Of a stretch of DNA of 64,000 bases, positions 1-14,100 are shown in pieces. The notes beneath the pieces are model-generated. The model was not told where the DNA came from and did not search any database. It was given only the letters and a program-made list of their open reading frames with translations. Both the position numbers and the translations under genes were made by a program. The stretch spans positions 7,694,318 through 7,758,317 of the forward strand of contig OZ025265.1 of assembly GCA_964019135.1 (NCBI GenBank), read 5' to 3'. The first letter of the stretch is position 1. Each line of letters starts with the position of its first letter. Origin of the DNA: Arenicola marina. Lineage: Eukaryota; Annelida; Polychaeta; Arenicolidae.

Positions 1-3000
1 CCAAAACGAATGTGTCGGTCTGAATTACACCCAACGCGTATGTGTCGGTAGGGTTTTGGTCTGAATGACACCAAAACTTATATGAGCTAGTGTTTAGGTC
101 TAAATTACGCCCAAAACGTATGTTTCGGTTGAGTTTCGGTCTGAAATACATCCAAAACGAATGTGTCGGTCTGAATTACACCCAAAGCGTATGTGTCGGT
201 AGGGTTTTGGTCTGAATGACACCAAAACTTATATGAGCTAGTGTTTAGGTCTAAATTACGCCCAAAACGTATGTTTCGGTACAGTTTCGGTCTGAAATAC
301 ATCCAAAACGAATGTGTCGGTCTGAATTACACCCAAAGCGTATGGGCCGGTAGGGTTTCGATCTGAATGACACCCAAACGTATGTTAGTTAGTGTTTAGG
401 TCTAAATTACGCCGCAAACGTATGTTTCGGTAGAGTTTCGGTCTGAAATACATCGAAAACGAATGTGTCGGTCTGAATTACACCCAAAGCGTATGTGTCG
501 GTAGGGTTTCGGTCTGAATGACACCCAAACGTATGTTAGTTAGTTTTTAGGTCTAAATTACGCCGAAACGTATGTTTCGGTAGAGTTTCGGTCTGAAATA
601 CATCGAAAACGCATGTGTCGTTCTGAATTACACCCAAAGCGTATGTGTCGGTAGGGTTTCGGTCTGAATGACACCAAAACGTACATGAGCTAGTGTTTAG
701 GTCTAAATTACGCCCAAAACGTATGTTTCGGTTGAGATTCGGTCTGAAATACATCCAAAACGAATGTGTCGGTCTGAATTACACCCAAAGCGTATGGGTC
801 GGTAGGGTTTCGATCTGAATGACACCCAAACGTATGTTAGTTAGTGCTTAGGTCTAAATTACGCCTCAAGCGTATGTTTCGGTAGAGTTTCGGTCTGAAA
901 TACATCGAAAACGAATGTGTCGGTCTGAATTACACCCAAAGCGTATGTGTCGGTAGGGTTTCGGTCTGAATGACACCAAAACGTATATGAGCTAGTGTTT
1001 AGGTCTAAATTACGCCCAAAACGTATGTTTCGGTAGAGTTTCGGTCTGAAATACATCCAAAACGAATGTGTCGGTCTGAATTACACCCAAAGCGTATGTG
1101 TCGGTAGGGTTTCGGTCTGAATGACACCCAAACGTATGTTAGCTAGTGTTTAGGTCTAAATTACGCCCAAAACGTATGTTTCGGTAGAGTTTCGGTCTGA
1201 AATACATCCAAAACGAATGTGTCGGTCTGAATTACACCCAAAGCGTATGTGTCGGTATGGTTTTGGTCTGAATGACACCAAAACTTATATGAGCTAGTGT
1301 TTAGGTCTAAATTACGCCCAAAACGTATGTTTCGGTAGAGTTTCGGTCTGAAATACATCCAAAACGAATGTGTCGGTCTGAATTACACCCAAAGCGTATG
1401 GGTCGGTAGGGTTTCGATCTGAATGACACCCAAACGAATGTTAGTTTGTTTTTAGGTCTAAATTACGCCGAAAACGTATGTTTCGGTAGAGTTTCGGTCT
1501 GAAGTACATCGAAAACGCATGTGTCGGTCTGAATTACACCCAACGCGTATGTGTCGGTAGGGTTTTGGTCTGAATGACACCAAAACTTATATGAGCTAGT
1601 TTTTAGGTCTAAATGACGCCCAAAACGTATGTTTCGGTTGAATTTCGGTCTGAAATACATCCAAAACGAATGTGTCGGTCTGAATTACACCCAAAGCGTA
1701 TGTGTCGGTAGGGTTTTGGTCTGAATGACACCAAAACTTATATGAGCTAGTTTTTAGGTCTAAATTACGCCCAAAACGTATGTTTCGGTTGAGTTTCGGT
1801 CTGAAATACACCCAAAACGAATGTGTCGGTCGGAATTACACCCAAAGCGTATGGGTCGGTAGGGTTTCGATCTGAATGACAGCCAAACGTATGTTAGTTA
1901 GTGTTTAGGTCTAAATTGCGCCGAAAATGTATGTTTCGGTAGATTTTCGGACTGAAATACATCCAAAACGAATGTGTCGGTCTGAATTACACCCAAAGCG
2001 TATGGGTCGGTAGGGTTTCGATCTGAATGACACCCAAACGTATGTTAGTTAGTGTTTAGGTCTAAATTACGCCGCAAACGTATGTTTCGGTTGAGTTTCG
2101 GTCTGAAATACATCGCAAACGAATGTGTCGGTCTGAATTACACCCAAAGCGTATGTGTCGGTAGGGTTACGGTCTGAATGACACCAAAACTGACATGAGC
2201 TAGTGTTTAGGTCTAAATTACGCCCAAAACGTCTGTTTCGGTAGAGTTTCGGTCTGAAATACATCGAAAACGAATGTGTCGGTCTGAATTACACCCAACG
2301 CGCATGTGTCGGTAGGGTTTCGGTCTAAATGACACCCAAACGTATGTTAGCTAGTGTTTAGGTCTAAATTACGCCCAAAACGTATGTTTCGGTAGAGTTT
2401 AGGGCTGAAATACATCCAAAACGAATGTGTCGGTCTGAATTACACCCAAAGCGTACGTGTCGGTAGGGTTTCGGTCTGAATGACACCAAAACGTATATGA
2501 GCTAGTGTTTATGGCTAAATTACGCCCAAAACGTATGTTTCGGTAGAGTTTCGGTCTGAAATATATCCAAAACGAATGTGTCGGTCTGAATTACACCCAA
2601 CGCGTATGTGTCGGTAGGGTTTTGGTCTGAATGACACCAAAACTTATATGAGTTAGTGTTTAGGTCTAAATTACGCCCAAAACGTATGTTTCGGTTGAGT
2701 TTCGGTCTGAAATACATCCAAAACGAATGTGTCGGTCTGAATTACACCCAAAGCGTATGGGTCGGCAGGGTTTCGATCTGAATGACACCCAAAGCTATGT
2801 TAGTTAGTGTTTAGGTCTAATTTACGCCGAAAACGTATGTTTCGGTAGAGTTTTGGTCTGAAATACATCGAAAACGAATGTGTCGGTCTGAATTACACTC
2901 AAAGCGTATGTGTCGGTAGGGTTTCGGTCTGAATGACACCAAAACGTATATGAGCTAGTGTTTAGGTCTAAATTACGCCCAAAACGTATGTTTCGGTAGA

Positions 3001-6000
3001 GTTTCGGTCTGAAATACATCCAAAACGAATGTGTCGGTCTGAATTACACCCAACGCGTATGTGTCGGTAGGGTTTTGGTCTGAATGACACCAAAACTTAT
3101 ATGAGCTAGTGTTTAGGTCTAAATTACGCCCAAAACGTATGTTTCGGTTGAGTTTCGGTCTGAAATACATCCAAAACGAATGTGTCGGTCTGAATTACAC
3201 CCAAAGCGTATGTGTCGGTAGGGTTTTGGTCTGAATGACACCAAAACTTATATGAGCTAGTGTTTAGGTCTAAATTACGCCCAAAACGTATGTTTCGGTA
3301 CAGTTTCGGTCTGAAATACATCCAAAACGAATGTGTCGGTCTGAATTACACCCAAAGCGTATGGGCCGGGAGGGTTTCGATCTGAATGACACCCAAACGT
3401 ATGTTAGTTAGTGTTTAGGTCTAAATTACGCCGCAAACGTATGTTTCGGTAGAGTTTCGGTCTGAAATACATCGAAAACGAATGTGTCGGTCTGAATTAC
3501 ACCCAAAGCGTATGTGTCGGTAGGGTTTCGGTCTGAATGACACCAAAACATATATGAGCTAGTGTTTAGGTCTAAATTACGCCCAAAACGTATGTTTCGG
3601 TAGAGTTTCGGTCTGAAATACACCCAAAACGAATGTGTCGGTCGGAATTACACCCAAAGCGTATGGGTCGGTAGGGTTTCGATCTGAATGACACCCAAAC
3701 GTATGTTAGTTAGTGTTTAGGTCTAAATTACGCCGAAAATGTATGTTTCGGTAGATTTTCGGACTGAAATACATCCAAAACGAATGTGTCGGTCTGAATT
3801 ACACCCAAAGCGTATGGGTCGGTAGGGTTTCGATCTGAATGACACCCAAACGTATGTTAGTTAGTGTTTAGGTCTAAATTACGCCGCAAACGTATGTTTC
3901 GGTTGAGTTTCGGTCTGAAATACATCGCAAACGAATGTGTCGGTCTGAATTACACCCAAAGCGTATGTGTCGGTAGGGTTACGGTCTGAATGACACCAAA
4001 ACTAACATGAGCTAGTGTTTAGGTCTAAATTACGCCCAAAACGTCTGTTTCGGTAGAGTTTCGGTCTGAAATACATCCAAAACGAATGTGTCGGTCTGAA
4101 TTACACCCAACGCGCATGTGTCGGTAGGGTTTCGGTCTAAATGACACCCAAACGTATGTTAGCTAGTGTTTAGGTCTAAATTACGCCCAAAACGTATGTT
4201 TCGGTAGAGTTTAGGGCTGAAATACATCCAAAACGAATGTGTCGGTCTGAATTACACCCAAAGCGTACGTGTCGGTAGGGTTTCGGTCTGAATGACACCA
4301 AAACGTATATGAGCTAGTGTTTATGGCTAAATTACGCCCAAAACGTATGTTTCGGTAGAGTTTCGGTCTGAAATATATCCAAAACGAATGTGTCGGTCTG
4401 AATTACACCCAACGCGTATGTGTCGGTAGGGTTTTGGTCTGAATGACACCAAAACTTATATGAGTTAGTGTTTAGGTCTAAATTACGCCCAAAACGTATG
4501 TTTCGGTTGAGTTTCGGTCTGAAATACATCCAAAACGAATGTGTCGGTCGGAATTACACCCAAAGCGTATGGGTCGGCAGGGTTTCGATCTGAATGACAC
4601 CCAAAGCTATGTTAGTTAGTGTTTAGGTCTAATTTACGCCGAAAACGTATGTTTCGGTAGAGTTTTGGTCTGAAATACATCGAAAACGAATGTGTCGGTC
4701 TGAATTACACTCAAAGCGTATGTGTCGGTAGGGTTTCGGTCTGAATGACACCAAAACGTATATGAGCTAGTGTTTAGGTCTAAATTACGCCCAAAACGTA
4801 TGTTTCGGTAGAGTTTCGGTCTGAAATACATCCAAAACGAATGTGTCGGTCTGAATTACACCCAACGCGTATGTGTCGGTAGGGTTTTGGTCTGAATGAC
4901 ACCAAAACTTATATGAGCTAGTGTTTAGGTCTAAATTACGCCCAAAACGTATGTTTCGGTTGAGTTTCGGTCTGAAATACATCCAAAACGAATGTGTCGG
5001 TCTGAATTACACCCAAAGCGTATGTGTCGGTAGGGTTTTGGTCTGAATGACACCAAAACTTATATGAGCTAGTGTTTAGGTCTAAATTACGCCCAAAACG
5101 TATGTTTCGGTACAGTTTCGGTCTGAAATACATCCAAAACGAATGTGTCGGTCTGAATTACACCCAAAGCGTATGGGCCGGTAGGGTTTCGATCTGAATG
5201 ACACCCAAACGTATGTTAGTTAGTGTTTAGGTCTAAATTACGCCGCAAACGTATGTTTCGGTAGAGTTTCGGTCTGAAATACATCGAAAACGAATGTGTC
5301 GGTCTGAATTACACCCAAAGCGTATGTGTCGGTAGGGTTTCGGTCTGAATGACACCCAAACGTATGTTAGTTAGTTTTTAGGTCTAAATTACGCCGAAAC
5401 GTATGTTTCGGTAGAGTTTCGGTCTGAAATACATCGAAAACGCATGTGTCGTTCTGAATTACACCCAAAGCGTATGTGTCGGTAGGGTTTCGGTCTGAAT
5501 GACACCAAAACGTACATGAGCTAGTGTTTAGGTCTAAATTACGCCCAAAACGTATGTTTCGGTTGAGATTCGGTCTGAAATACATCCAAAACGAATGTGT
5601 CGGTCTGAATTACACCCAAAGCGTATGGGTCGGTAGGGTTTCGATCTGAATGACACCCAAACGTATGTTAGTTAGTGCTTAGGTCTAAATTACGCCTCAA
5701 GCGTATGTTTCGGTAGAGTTTCGGTCTGAAATACATCGAAAACGAATGTGTCGGTCTGAATTACACCCAAAGCGTATGTGTCGGTAGGGTTTCGGTCTGA
5801 ATGACACCAAAACGTATATGAGCTAGTGTTTAGGTCTAAATTACGCCCAAAACGTATGTTTCGGTAGAGTTTCGGTCTGAAATACATCCAAAACGAATGT
5901 GTCGGTCTGAATTACACCCAAAGCGTATGTGTCGGTAGGGTTTCGGTCTGAATGACACCCAAACGTATGTTAGCTAGTGTTTAGGTCTAAATTACGCCCA

Positions 6001-8300
6001 AAACGTATGTTTCGGTAGAGTTTCGGTCTGAAATACATCCAAAACGAATGTGTCGGTCTGAATTACACCCAAAGCGTATGTGTCGGTATGGTTTTGGTCT
6101 GAATGACACCAAAACTTATATGAGCTAGTGTTTAGGTCTAAATTACGCCCAAAACGTATGTTTCGGTAGAGTTTCGGTCTGAAATACATCCAAAACGAAT
6201 GTGTCGGTCTGAATTACACCCAAAGCGTATGGGTCGGTAGGGTTTCGATCTGAATGACACCCAAACGAATGTTAGTTTGTTTTTAGGTCTAAATTACGCC
6301 GAAAACGTATGTTTCGGTAGAGTTTCGGTCTGAAGTACATCGAAAACGCATGTGTCGGTCTGAATTACACCCAACGCGTATGTGTCGGTAGGGTTTTGGT
6401 CTGAATGACACCAAAACTTATATGAGCTAGTTTTTAGGTCTAAATGACGCCCAAAACGTATGTTTCGGTTGAATTTCGGTCTGAAATACATCCAAAACGA
6501 ATGTGTCGGTCTGAATTACACCCAAAGCGTATGTGTCGGTAGGGTTTTGGTCTGAATGACACCAAAACTTATATGAGCTAGTTTTTAGGTCTAAATTACG
6601 CCCAAAACGTATGTTTCGGTTGAGTTTCGGTCTGAAATACACCCAAAACGAATGTGTCGGTCGGAATTACACCCAAAGCGTATGGGTCGGTAGGGTTTCG
6701 ATCTGAATGACAGCCAAACGTATGTTAGTTAGTGTTTAGGTCTAAATTGCGCCGAAAATGTATGTTTCGGTAGATTTTCGGACTGAAATACATCCAAAAC
6801 GAATGTGTCGGTCTGAATTACACCCAAAGCGTATGGGTCGGTAGGGTTTCGATCTGAATGACACCCAAACGTATGTTAGTTAGTGTTTAGGTCTAAATTA
6901 CGCCCAAAACGTCTGTTTCGGTAGAGTTTCGGTCTGAAATACATCGAAAACGAATGTGTCGGTCTGAATTACACCCAACGCGCATGTGTCGGTAGGGTTT
7001 CGGTCTAAATGACACCCAAACGTATGTTAGCTAGTGTTTAGGTCTAAATTACGCCCAAAACGTATGTTTCGGTAGAGTTTAGGGCTGAAATACATCCAAA
7101 ACGAATGTGTCGGTCTGAATTACACCCAAAGCGTACGTGTCGGTAGGGTTTCGGTCTGAATGACACCAAAACGTATATGAGCTAGTGTTTATGGCTAAAT
7201 TACGCCCAAAACGTATGTTTCGGTAGAGTTTCGGTCTGAAATATATCCAAAACGAATGTGTCGGTCTGAATTACACCCAACGCGTATGTGTCGGTAGGGT
7301 TTTGGTCTGAATGACACCAAAACTTATATGAGTTAGTGTTTAGGTCTAAATTACGCCCAAAACGTATGTTTCGGTTGAGTTTCGGTCTGAAATACATCCA
7401 AAACGAATGTGTCGGTCTGAATTACACCCAAAGCGTATGGGTCGGCAGGGTTTCGATCTGAATGACACCCAAAGCTATGTTAGTTAGTGTTTAGGTCTAA
7501 TTTACGCCGAAAACGTATGTTTCGGTAGAGTTTTGGTCTGAAATACATCGAAAACGAATGTGTCGGTCTGAATTACACTCAAAGCGTATGTGTCGGTAGG
7601 GTTTCGGTCTGAATGACACCAAAACGTATATGAGCTAGTGTTTAGGTCTAAATTACGCCCAAAACGTATGTTTCGGTAGAGTTTCGGTCTGAAATACATC
7701 CAAAACGAATGTGTCGGTCTGAATTACACCCAACGCGTATGTGTCGGTAGGGTTTTGGTCTGAATGACACCAAAACTTATATGAGCTAGTGTTTAGGTCT
7801 AAATTACGCCCAAAACGTATGTTTCGGTTGAGTTTCGGTCTGAAATACATCCAAAACGAATGTGTCGGTCTGAATTACACCCAAAGCGTATGTGTCGGTA
7901 GGGTTTTGGTCTGAATGACACCAAAACTTATATGAGCTAGTGTTTAGGTCTAAATTACGCCCAAAACGTATGTTTCGGTACAGTTTCGGTCTGAAATACA
8001 TCCAAAACGAATGTGTCGGTCTGAATTACACCCAAAGCGTATGGGCCGGGAGGGTTTCGATCTGAATGACACCCAAACGTATGTTAGTTAGTGTTTAGGT
8101 CTAAATTACGCCGCAAACGTATGTTTCGGTAGAGTTTCGGTCTGAAATACATCGAAAACGAATGTGTCGGTCTGAATTACACCCAAAGCGTATGTGTCGG
8201 TAGGGTTTCGGTCTGAATGACACCAAAACATATATGAGCTAGTGTTTAGGTCTAAATTACGCCCAAAACGTATGTTTCGGTAGAGTTTCGGTCTGAAATA
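1..8300. repeat. Higher-order repeat, 32-monomer copies (4831-bp shift)
   Basis: Positions 1-2070 recur at 4832-6901 with a shift of 4831 bp, which is 32 monomers less one base. The missing base is itself a shared marker (units at about 536 and 5367). From 2220 to about 3620 the match continues at a shift of 4680 bp, so the second copy has lost exactly one monomer. The same rare variants appear in the same order in both copies. A further copy with the same marker begins near 8537, 3170 bp (21 monomers less one base) after 5367. Boundaries were read by eye. Confidence 0.8.
1800..5350. repeat. Tandem 12-monomer higher-order repeat (1812 bp)
   Basis: Positions from about 1800 to 3540 match positions from about 3612 to 5350 at a shift of exactly 1812 bp (12 x 151). 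Shared markers include AATATATCC at about 2560 and 4372, CACTCAAAG at about 2896 and 4708, and a TAATTTACG unit start. The duplication is nested inside the larger 32-monomer repeat, so it came either before or during that expansion. Confidence 0.8.
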
Positions 8301-11149
8301 CATCCAAAACGAATGTGTCGGTCTGAATTACACCCAAAGCGTATGTGTCGGTAGGGTTTCGGTCTGAATGACAACCAAATGTATGTTAGCTAGTGTTTAC
8401 GTCTAAATTACGCCCAAAACGTATGTTTCGGTACAGTTTCGGTCTGAAATACATCCAAAACGAATGTGTCGGTCGGAATTACACCCAAAGCGTATGGGTC
8501 GGTAGGGTTTCGATCTGAATGACACCCAAACGTATGTTAGTTAGTTTTTAGGTCTAAATTACGCCGAAACGTATGTTTCGGTAGAGTTTCGGTCTGAAAT
8601 ACATCGAAAACGCATGTGTCGTTCTGAATTACACCCAAAGCGTATGTGTCGGTAGGGTTTCGGTCTGAATGACACCAAAACGTACATGAGCTAGTGTTTA
8701 GGTCTAAATTACGCCCAAAACGTATGTTTCGGTTGAGATTCGGTCTGAAATACATCCAAAACGAATGTGTCGGTCTGAATTACACCCAAAGCGTATGGGT
8801 CGGTAGGGTTTCGATCTGAATGACACCCAAAGGTATGTTAGTTAGTGCTTAGGTCTAAATTACGCCTCAAACGTATGTTTCGGTAGAGTTTCGGTCTGAA
8901 ATACATCGAAAACGAATGTGTCGGTCTGAATTACACCCAAAGCGTATGTGTCGGTAGGGTTTCGGTCTGAATGACACCAAAACGTATATGAGCTAGTGTT
9001 TAGGTCTAAATTACGCCCAAAACGTATGTTTCGGTAGAGTTTCGGTCTGAAATACATCCAAAACGAATGTGTCGGTCTGAATTACACCCAAAGCGTATGT
9101 GTCGGTAGGGTTTCGGTCTGAATGACACCCAAACGTATGTTAGCTAGTGTTTAGGTCTACATTACGCCCAAAACGTATGTTTCGGTAGAGTTTCGGTCTG
9201 AAATACATCCAAAACGCATGTGTCGGTCTGAATTACACCCAAAGCGTATGTGTCGGTAGGGTTTCGGTCTGAATGACACCAAAACGTATATGAGCTAGTG
9301 TTTAGGTCTAAATTACGCACAAAACGTATGTTTCGGTAGAGTTTCGGTCTGAAATACATCCAAAACGAATGTGTCGGTCTGAATTACACCCAAAGCGTAT
9401 GTGTCGGTAGGGTTTCGGTCTGAATGACACCCAAACGTATGTTAGCTAGTGTTTAGGTCTAAATTACGCCCAAAACGTATGTTTCGGTAGAGTTTCGGTC
9501 TGAAATACATCCAAAACGAATGTGTCGGTCTGAATTACACCCAAAGCGTATGTGTCGGTAGGGTTTTGGTCTGAATGACACCAAAACTTATATGAGCTAG
9601 TGTTTAGGTCTAAATTACGCCCAAAACGTATGTTTCGGTAGCGTTTCGGTCTGAAATACATCCAAAACGAATGTGTCGGTCTGAATTACACCCAAAGCGT
9701 ATGGGTCGGTAGGGTTTCGATCTGAATGACACCCAAACGTATGTTAGTTAGTTTTTAGGTCTAAATTACGCCGAAAACGTATGTTTCGGTAGAGTTTCGG
9801 TCTGAAGTACATCGAAAACGCATGTGTCGGTCTGAATTACACCCAACGCGTATGTATCGGTAGGGTTTTGGTCTGAATGACACCAAAACTTATATGAGCT
9901 AGTTTTTAGGTCTAAATGACGCCCAAAACGTATGTTTCGGTTGAATTTCGGTCTGAAATACATCCAAAACGAATGTGTCGGTCTGAATTACACCCAAAGC
10001 GTATGTGTCGGTAGGGTTTTGGTCTGAATGACACCAAAACTTATATGAGCTAGTTTTTAGGTCTAAATTACGCCCAAAACGTATGTTTCGGTTGCGTTTC
10101 GGTCTGAAATACACCCAAAACGAATGTGTCGGTCGGAATTACACCCAAAGCGTATGGGTCGGTAGGGTTTCGATCTGAATGACACCCAAACGTATGTTAG
10201 TTAGTGTTTAGGTCTAAATTGCGCCGAAAATGTATGTTTCGGTAGATTTTCGGACTGAAATACATCCAAAACGAATGTGTCGGTCTGAATTACACCCAAA
10301 GCGTATGGGTCGGTAGGGTTTCGATCTGAATGACACCCAAACGTATGTTAGTTAGTGTTTAGGTCTAAATTACGCCGCAAACGTATGTTTCGGTTGAGTT
10401 TCGGTCTGAAATACATCGCAAACGAATGTGTCGGTCTGAATTACACCCAAAGCGTATGTGTCGGTAGGGTTACGGTCTGAATGACACCAAAACTGACATG
10501 AGCTAGTGTTTAGGTCTAAATTACGCCCAAAACGTCTGTTTCGGTAGAGTTTCGGTCTGAAATACATCGAAAACGAATGTGTCGGTCTGAATTACACCCA
10601 AAGCGTATGTGTCGGTAGGGTTTCGGTCTGAATGACACCAAAACGTATATGAGCTAGTGTTTAGGTCTAAATTACGCCCAAAACGTATGTTTCGGTACAG
10701 TTTCGGTCTGAAATACATCCAAAACGAATGTGTCGGTCTGAATTACACCCAAAGCGTATGTGTCGGTAGGGTTTCGGTCTGAATGACACCCAAACGTATG
10801 TTAGCTAGTGTTTAGGTCTAAATTACGCCCAAAACGTATGTTTCGGTAGAGTTTTGGTCTGAAATACATCCAAAACGAATGTGTCGGTCTGAATTACACC
10901 CAAAGCGTATGTGTCGGTAGGGTTTTGGTCTGAATGACACCAAAACTTATATGAGCTAGTGTTTAGGTCTAAATTACGCCCAAAACGTATGTTTCGGTAG
11001 AGTTTCGGTCTGAAATACATCCAAAACGAATGTGTCGGTCTGAATTACACCCAAAGCGTATGGGTCGGTAGGGTTTCGATCTGAATGACACCCAAACGTA
11101 TGTTAGTTAGTTTTTAGGTCTAAATTACGCCGCAAACGTATGTTACGGT

Positions 11150-14100
11150 TGAGTTTCGGTCTGAAATACATCGCAAACGAATGTGTCGGTCTGAATTACA
11201 CCCAAAGCGTATGTGTCGGTAGGGTTACGGTCTGAATGACACCAAAACTGACATGAGCTAGTGTTTAGGTCTAAATTACGCCCAAAACGTCTGTTTCGGT
11301 AGAGTTTTGGTCTGAAATACATCCAAAACGAATGTGTCGGTCTGAATTACACCCAAAGCGTATGTGTCGGTAGGGTTTTGGTCTGAATGACACCAAAACT
11401 TATATGAGCTAGTGTTTAGGTCTAAATTACGCCCAAAACGTATGTTTCGGTAGAGTTTCGGACTGAAATACATCCAAAACGAATGTGTCGGTCTGAATTA
11501 CACCCAAAGCGTATGGGTCGGTAGGGTTTCGGTCTGAATGACACCCAAACGTATGTTAGCTGGTGTTTAGGTCTAAATTACGCCCAAAACGTATGTTTCG
11601 GTACAGTTTCGGTCTGAAATACATCCAAAACGAATGTGTCGGGCTGAATTACACCCAAAGCGTATGTGTCGGTAGGGTTTCGGTCTGAATGACACCCAAA
11701 CGTATGTTAGCTAGTGTTTAGGTCTAAATTACGCCGAAAAGGTATGTTTCGGTAGAGTTTCGGTCTGAAATACATCCAAAACGAATGTGTCGGTCGGAAT
11801 TACACCCAAAGCGTATAGGTCGGTAGGGTTTCGATCTGAATGACACCCAAACCTATGTTAGTTAGTGTTTAGGTCTAAATTACGCCGCAAACGTATGTTT
11901 CGGTAGAGTTTCGGTCTGAAATACATCGAAAACGAATGTGTCGGTCTGAATTACACCCAAAGCGTATGTGTCGGTAGGGTTTCGGTCTGAATGACACCAA
12001 AACGTATATGAGCTAGTGATTAGGTCCAAATTACGCCCAAAACGTATGTTTCGGTAGAGTTTCGGTCTGAAATACATCCAAAACGAATGTGTCGGTCTGA
12101 ATTACACCCAACGCGTATGTGTCGGTAGGGTTTTGGTCTGAATGACACCAAAACTTATATGAGATAGTGTTTAGGTCTAAATTACGCCCAAAACGTATGT
12201 TTCGGTTGAGTTTCGGTCTGAAATACATCCAAAACGAATGTGTCGGTCGGAATTACACCCAACGCGTATGGGTCGGTAGGGTTTCGATCTGAATGACACC
12301 CAAACCTATGTTAGTTAGTGTTTAGGTCTAAATTACGCCGCAAACGTATGTTTCGGTAGAGTTTCGGTCTGAAATACATCGAAAACGAATGTGTCGGTCT
12401 GAATTACACCCAAAGCGTATGTGTCGGTAGGGTTTCGGTCTGAATGACACCAAAACGTATATGAGCTAGTGATTAGGTCCAAATTACGCCCAAAACGTAT
12501 GTTTCGGTAGAGTTTCGGTCTGAAATACATCCAAAACGAATGTGTCGGTCTGAATTACACCCAACGCGTATGTGTCGGTAGGGTTTTGGTCTGAATGACA
12601 CCAAAACTTATATGAGCTAGTGTTTAGGTCTAAATTACGCCCAAAACGTATGTTTCGGTTGAGTTTCGGTCTGAAATACATCCAAAACGAATGTGTCGGT
12701 CGGAATTACACCCAAAGCGTATGTGTCGGTAGGGTTTTGGTCTGAATGACAAAAAACTTATATGAGCCAGTGTTTAGGTCTAAATTAAGCCCAAAACGTA
12801 AGTTTCGGTTGAGTTTCGGTCTGAAATACATCCAAAACGAATGTGTCGGTCTGAATTACACCCAAAGCGTATGTGTCGGTAGGGTTTTGGTCTGAATGAC
12901 ACCAAAACTTATATGAGCTAGTTTTTAGGTCTAAATTACGCCCAAAACGTATGTTTCGGTTGAGTTTCGGTCTGAAATACACCCAAAACGAATGTGTCGG
13001 TCGGAATTACACCCAAAGCGTATGGGTCGGTAGGGTTTCGATCTGAACGACACCCAAACGTATGTTAGTTAGTGTTTAGGTCTAAATTGCGCCGAAAATG
13101 TATGTTTCGGTAGATTTTCGGACTGAAATACATCCAAAACGAATGTGTCGGTCTGAATTACACCCAAAGCGTATGGGTCGGTAGGGTTTCGATCTGAATG
13201 ACACCCAAACGTATGTTAGTTAGTGTTTAGGTCTAAATTACGCCTCAAACGTATGTTTCGGTAGAGTTTTGGTCTGAAATACATCGAAAACGAATGTGTC
13301 GGTCTGAATTACACCCAAAGCGTATGTGTCGGTAGGGTTTCGGTCTGAATGACACCAAAACGTATATGAGCTAGCGTTAAGGTCTAAATTACGCCCAAAA
13401 CGTATGTTTCGGTACAGTTTCGGTCTGAAATACATCCAAAACGAATGTGTCGGTCTGAATTACACCCAAAGCGTATGTGTCGGTAGGGTTTCGGTCTGAA
13501 TGACACCCAAACGTATGTTAGCTAGTGTTTAGGTCTAAATTACGCCCAAAACGTATGTTTCGGTAGAGTTTCGGTCTGAAATACATCCAAAACGAATGTG
13601 TCGGTCTGAATTACACCCAAAGCGTATGTGTCGGTAGGGTTTTGGTCTGAATGACACCAAAACTTATATGAGCTAGTGTTTAGGTCTAAATTACGCCCAA
13701 AACGTATGTTTCGGTAGAGTTTCGGTCTGAAATACATCCAAAACGAATGTGTCGGTCTGAATTACACCCAAAGCGTATGGGTCGGTAGGGTTTCGATCTG
13801 AATGACACCCAAACGTATGTTAGTTAGTTTTTAGGTCTAAATTACGCCGAAAACGTATGTTTCGGTAGAGTTTCGGTCTGAAGTACATCGAAAACGCATG
13901 TGTCGGTCTGAATTACACCCAACGCGTATGTGTCGGTAGGGTTTTGGTCTGAATGACAGCAAAACTTATATGAGCTAGTTCTTAGGTCTAAATTACGCCC
14001 AAAACGTATGTTTCGGTTGAATTTCGGTCTGAAATACATCCAAAACGAATGTGTCGGTCTGAATTACACCCAAAGCGTATGTGTCGGTAGGGTTTTGGTC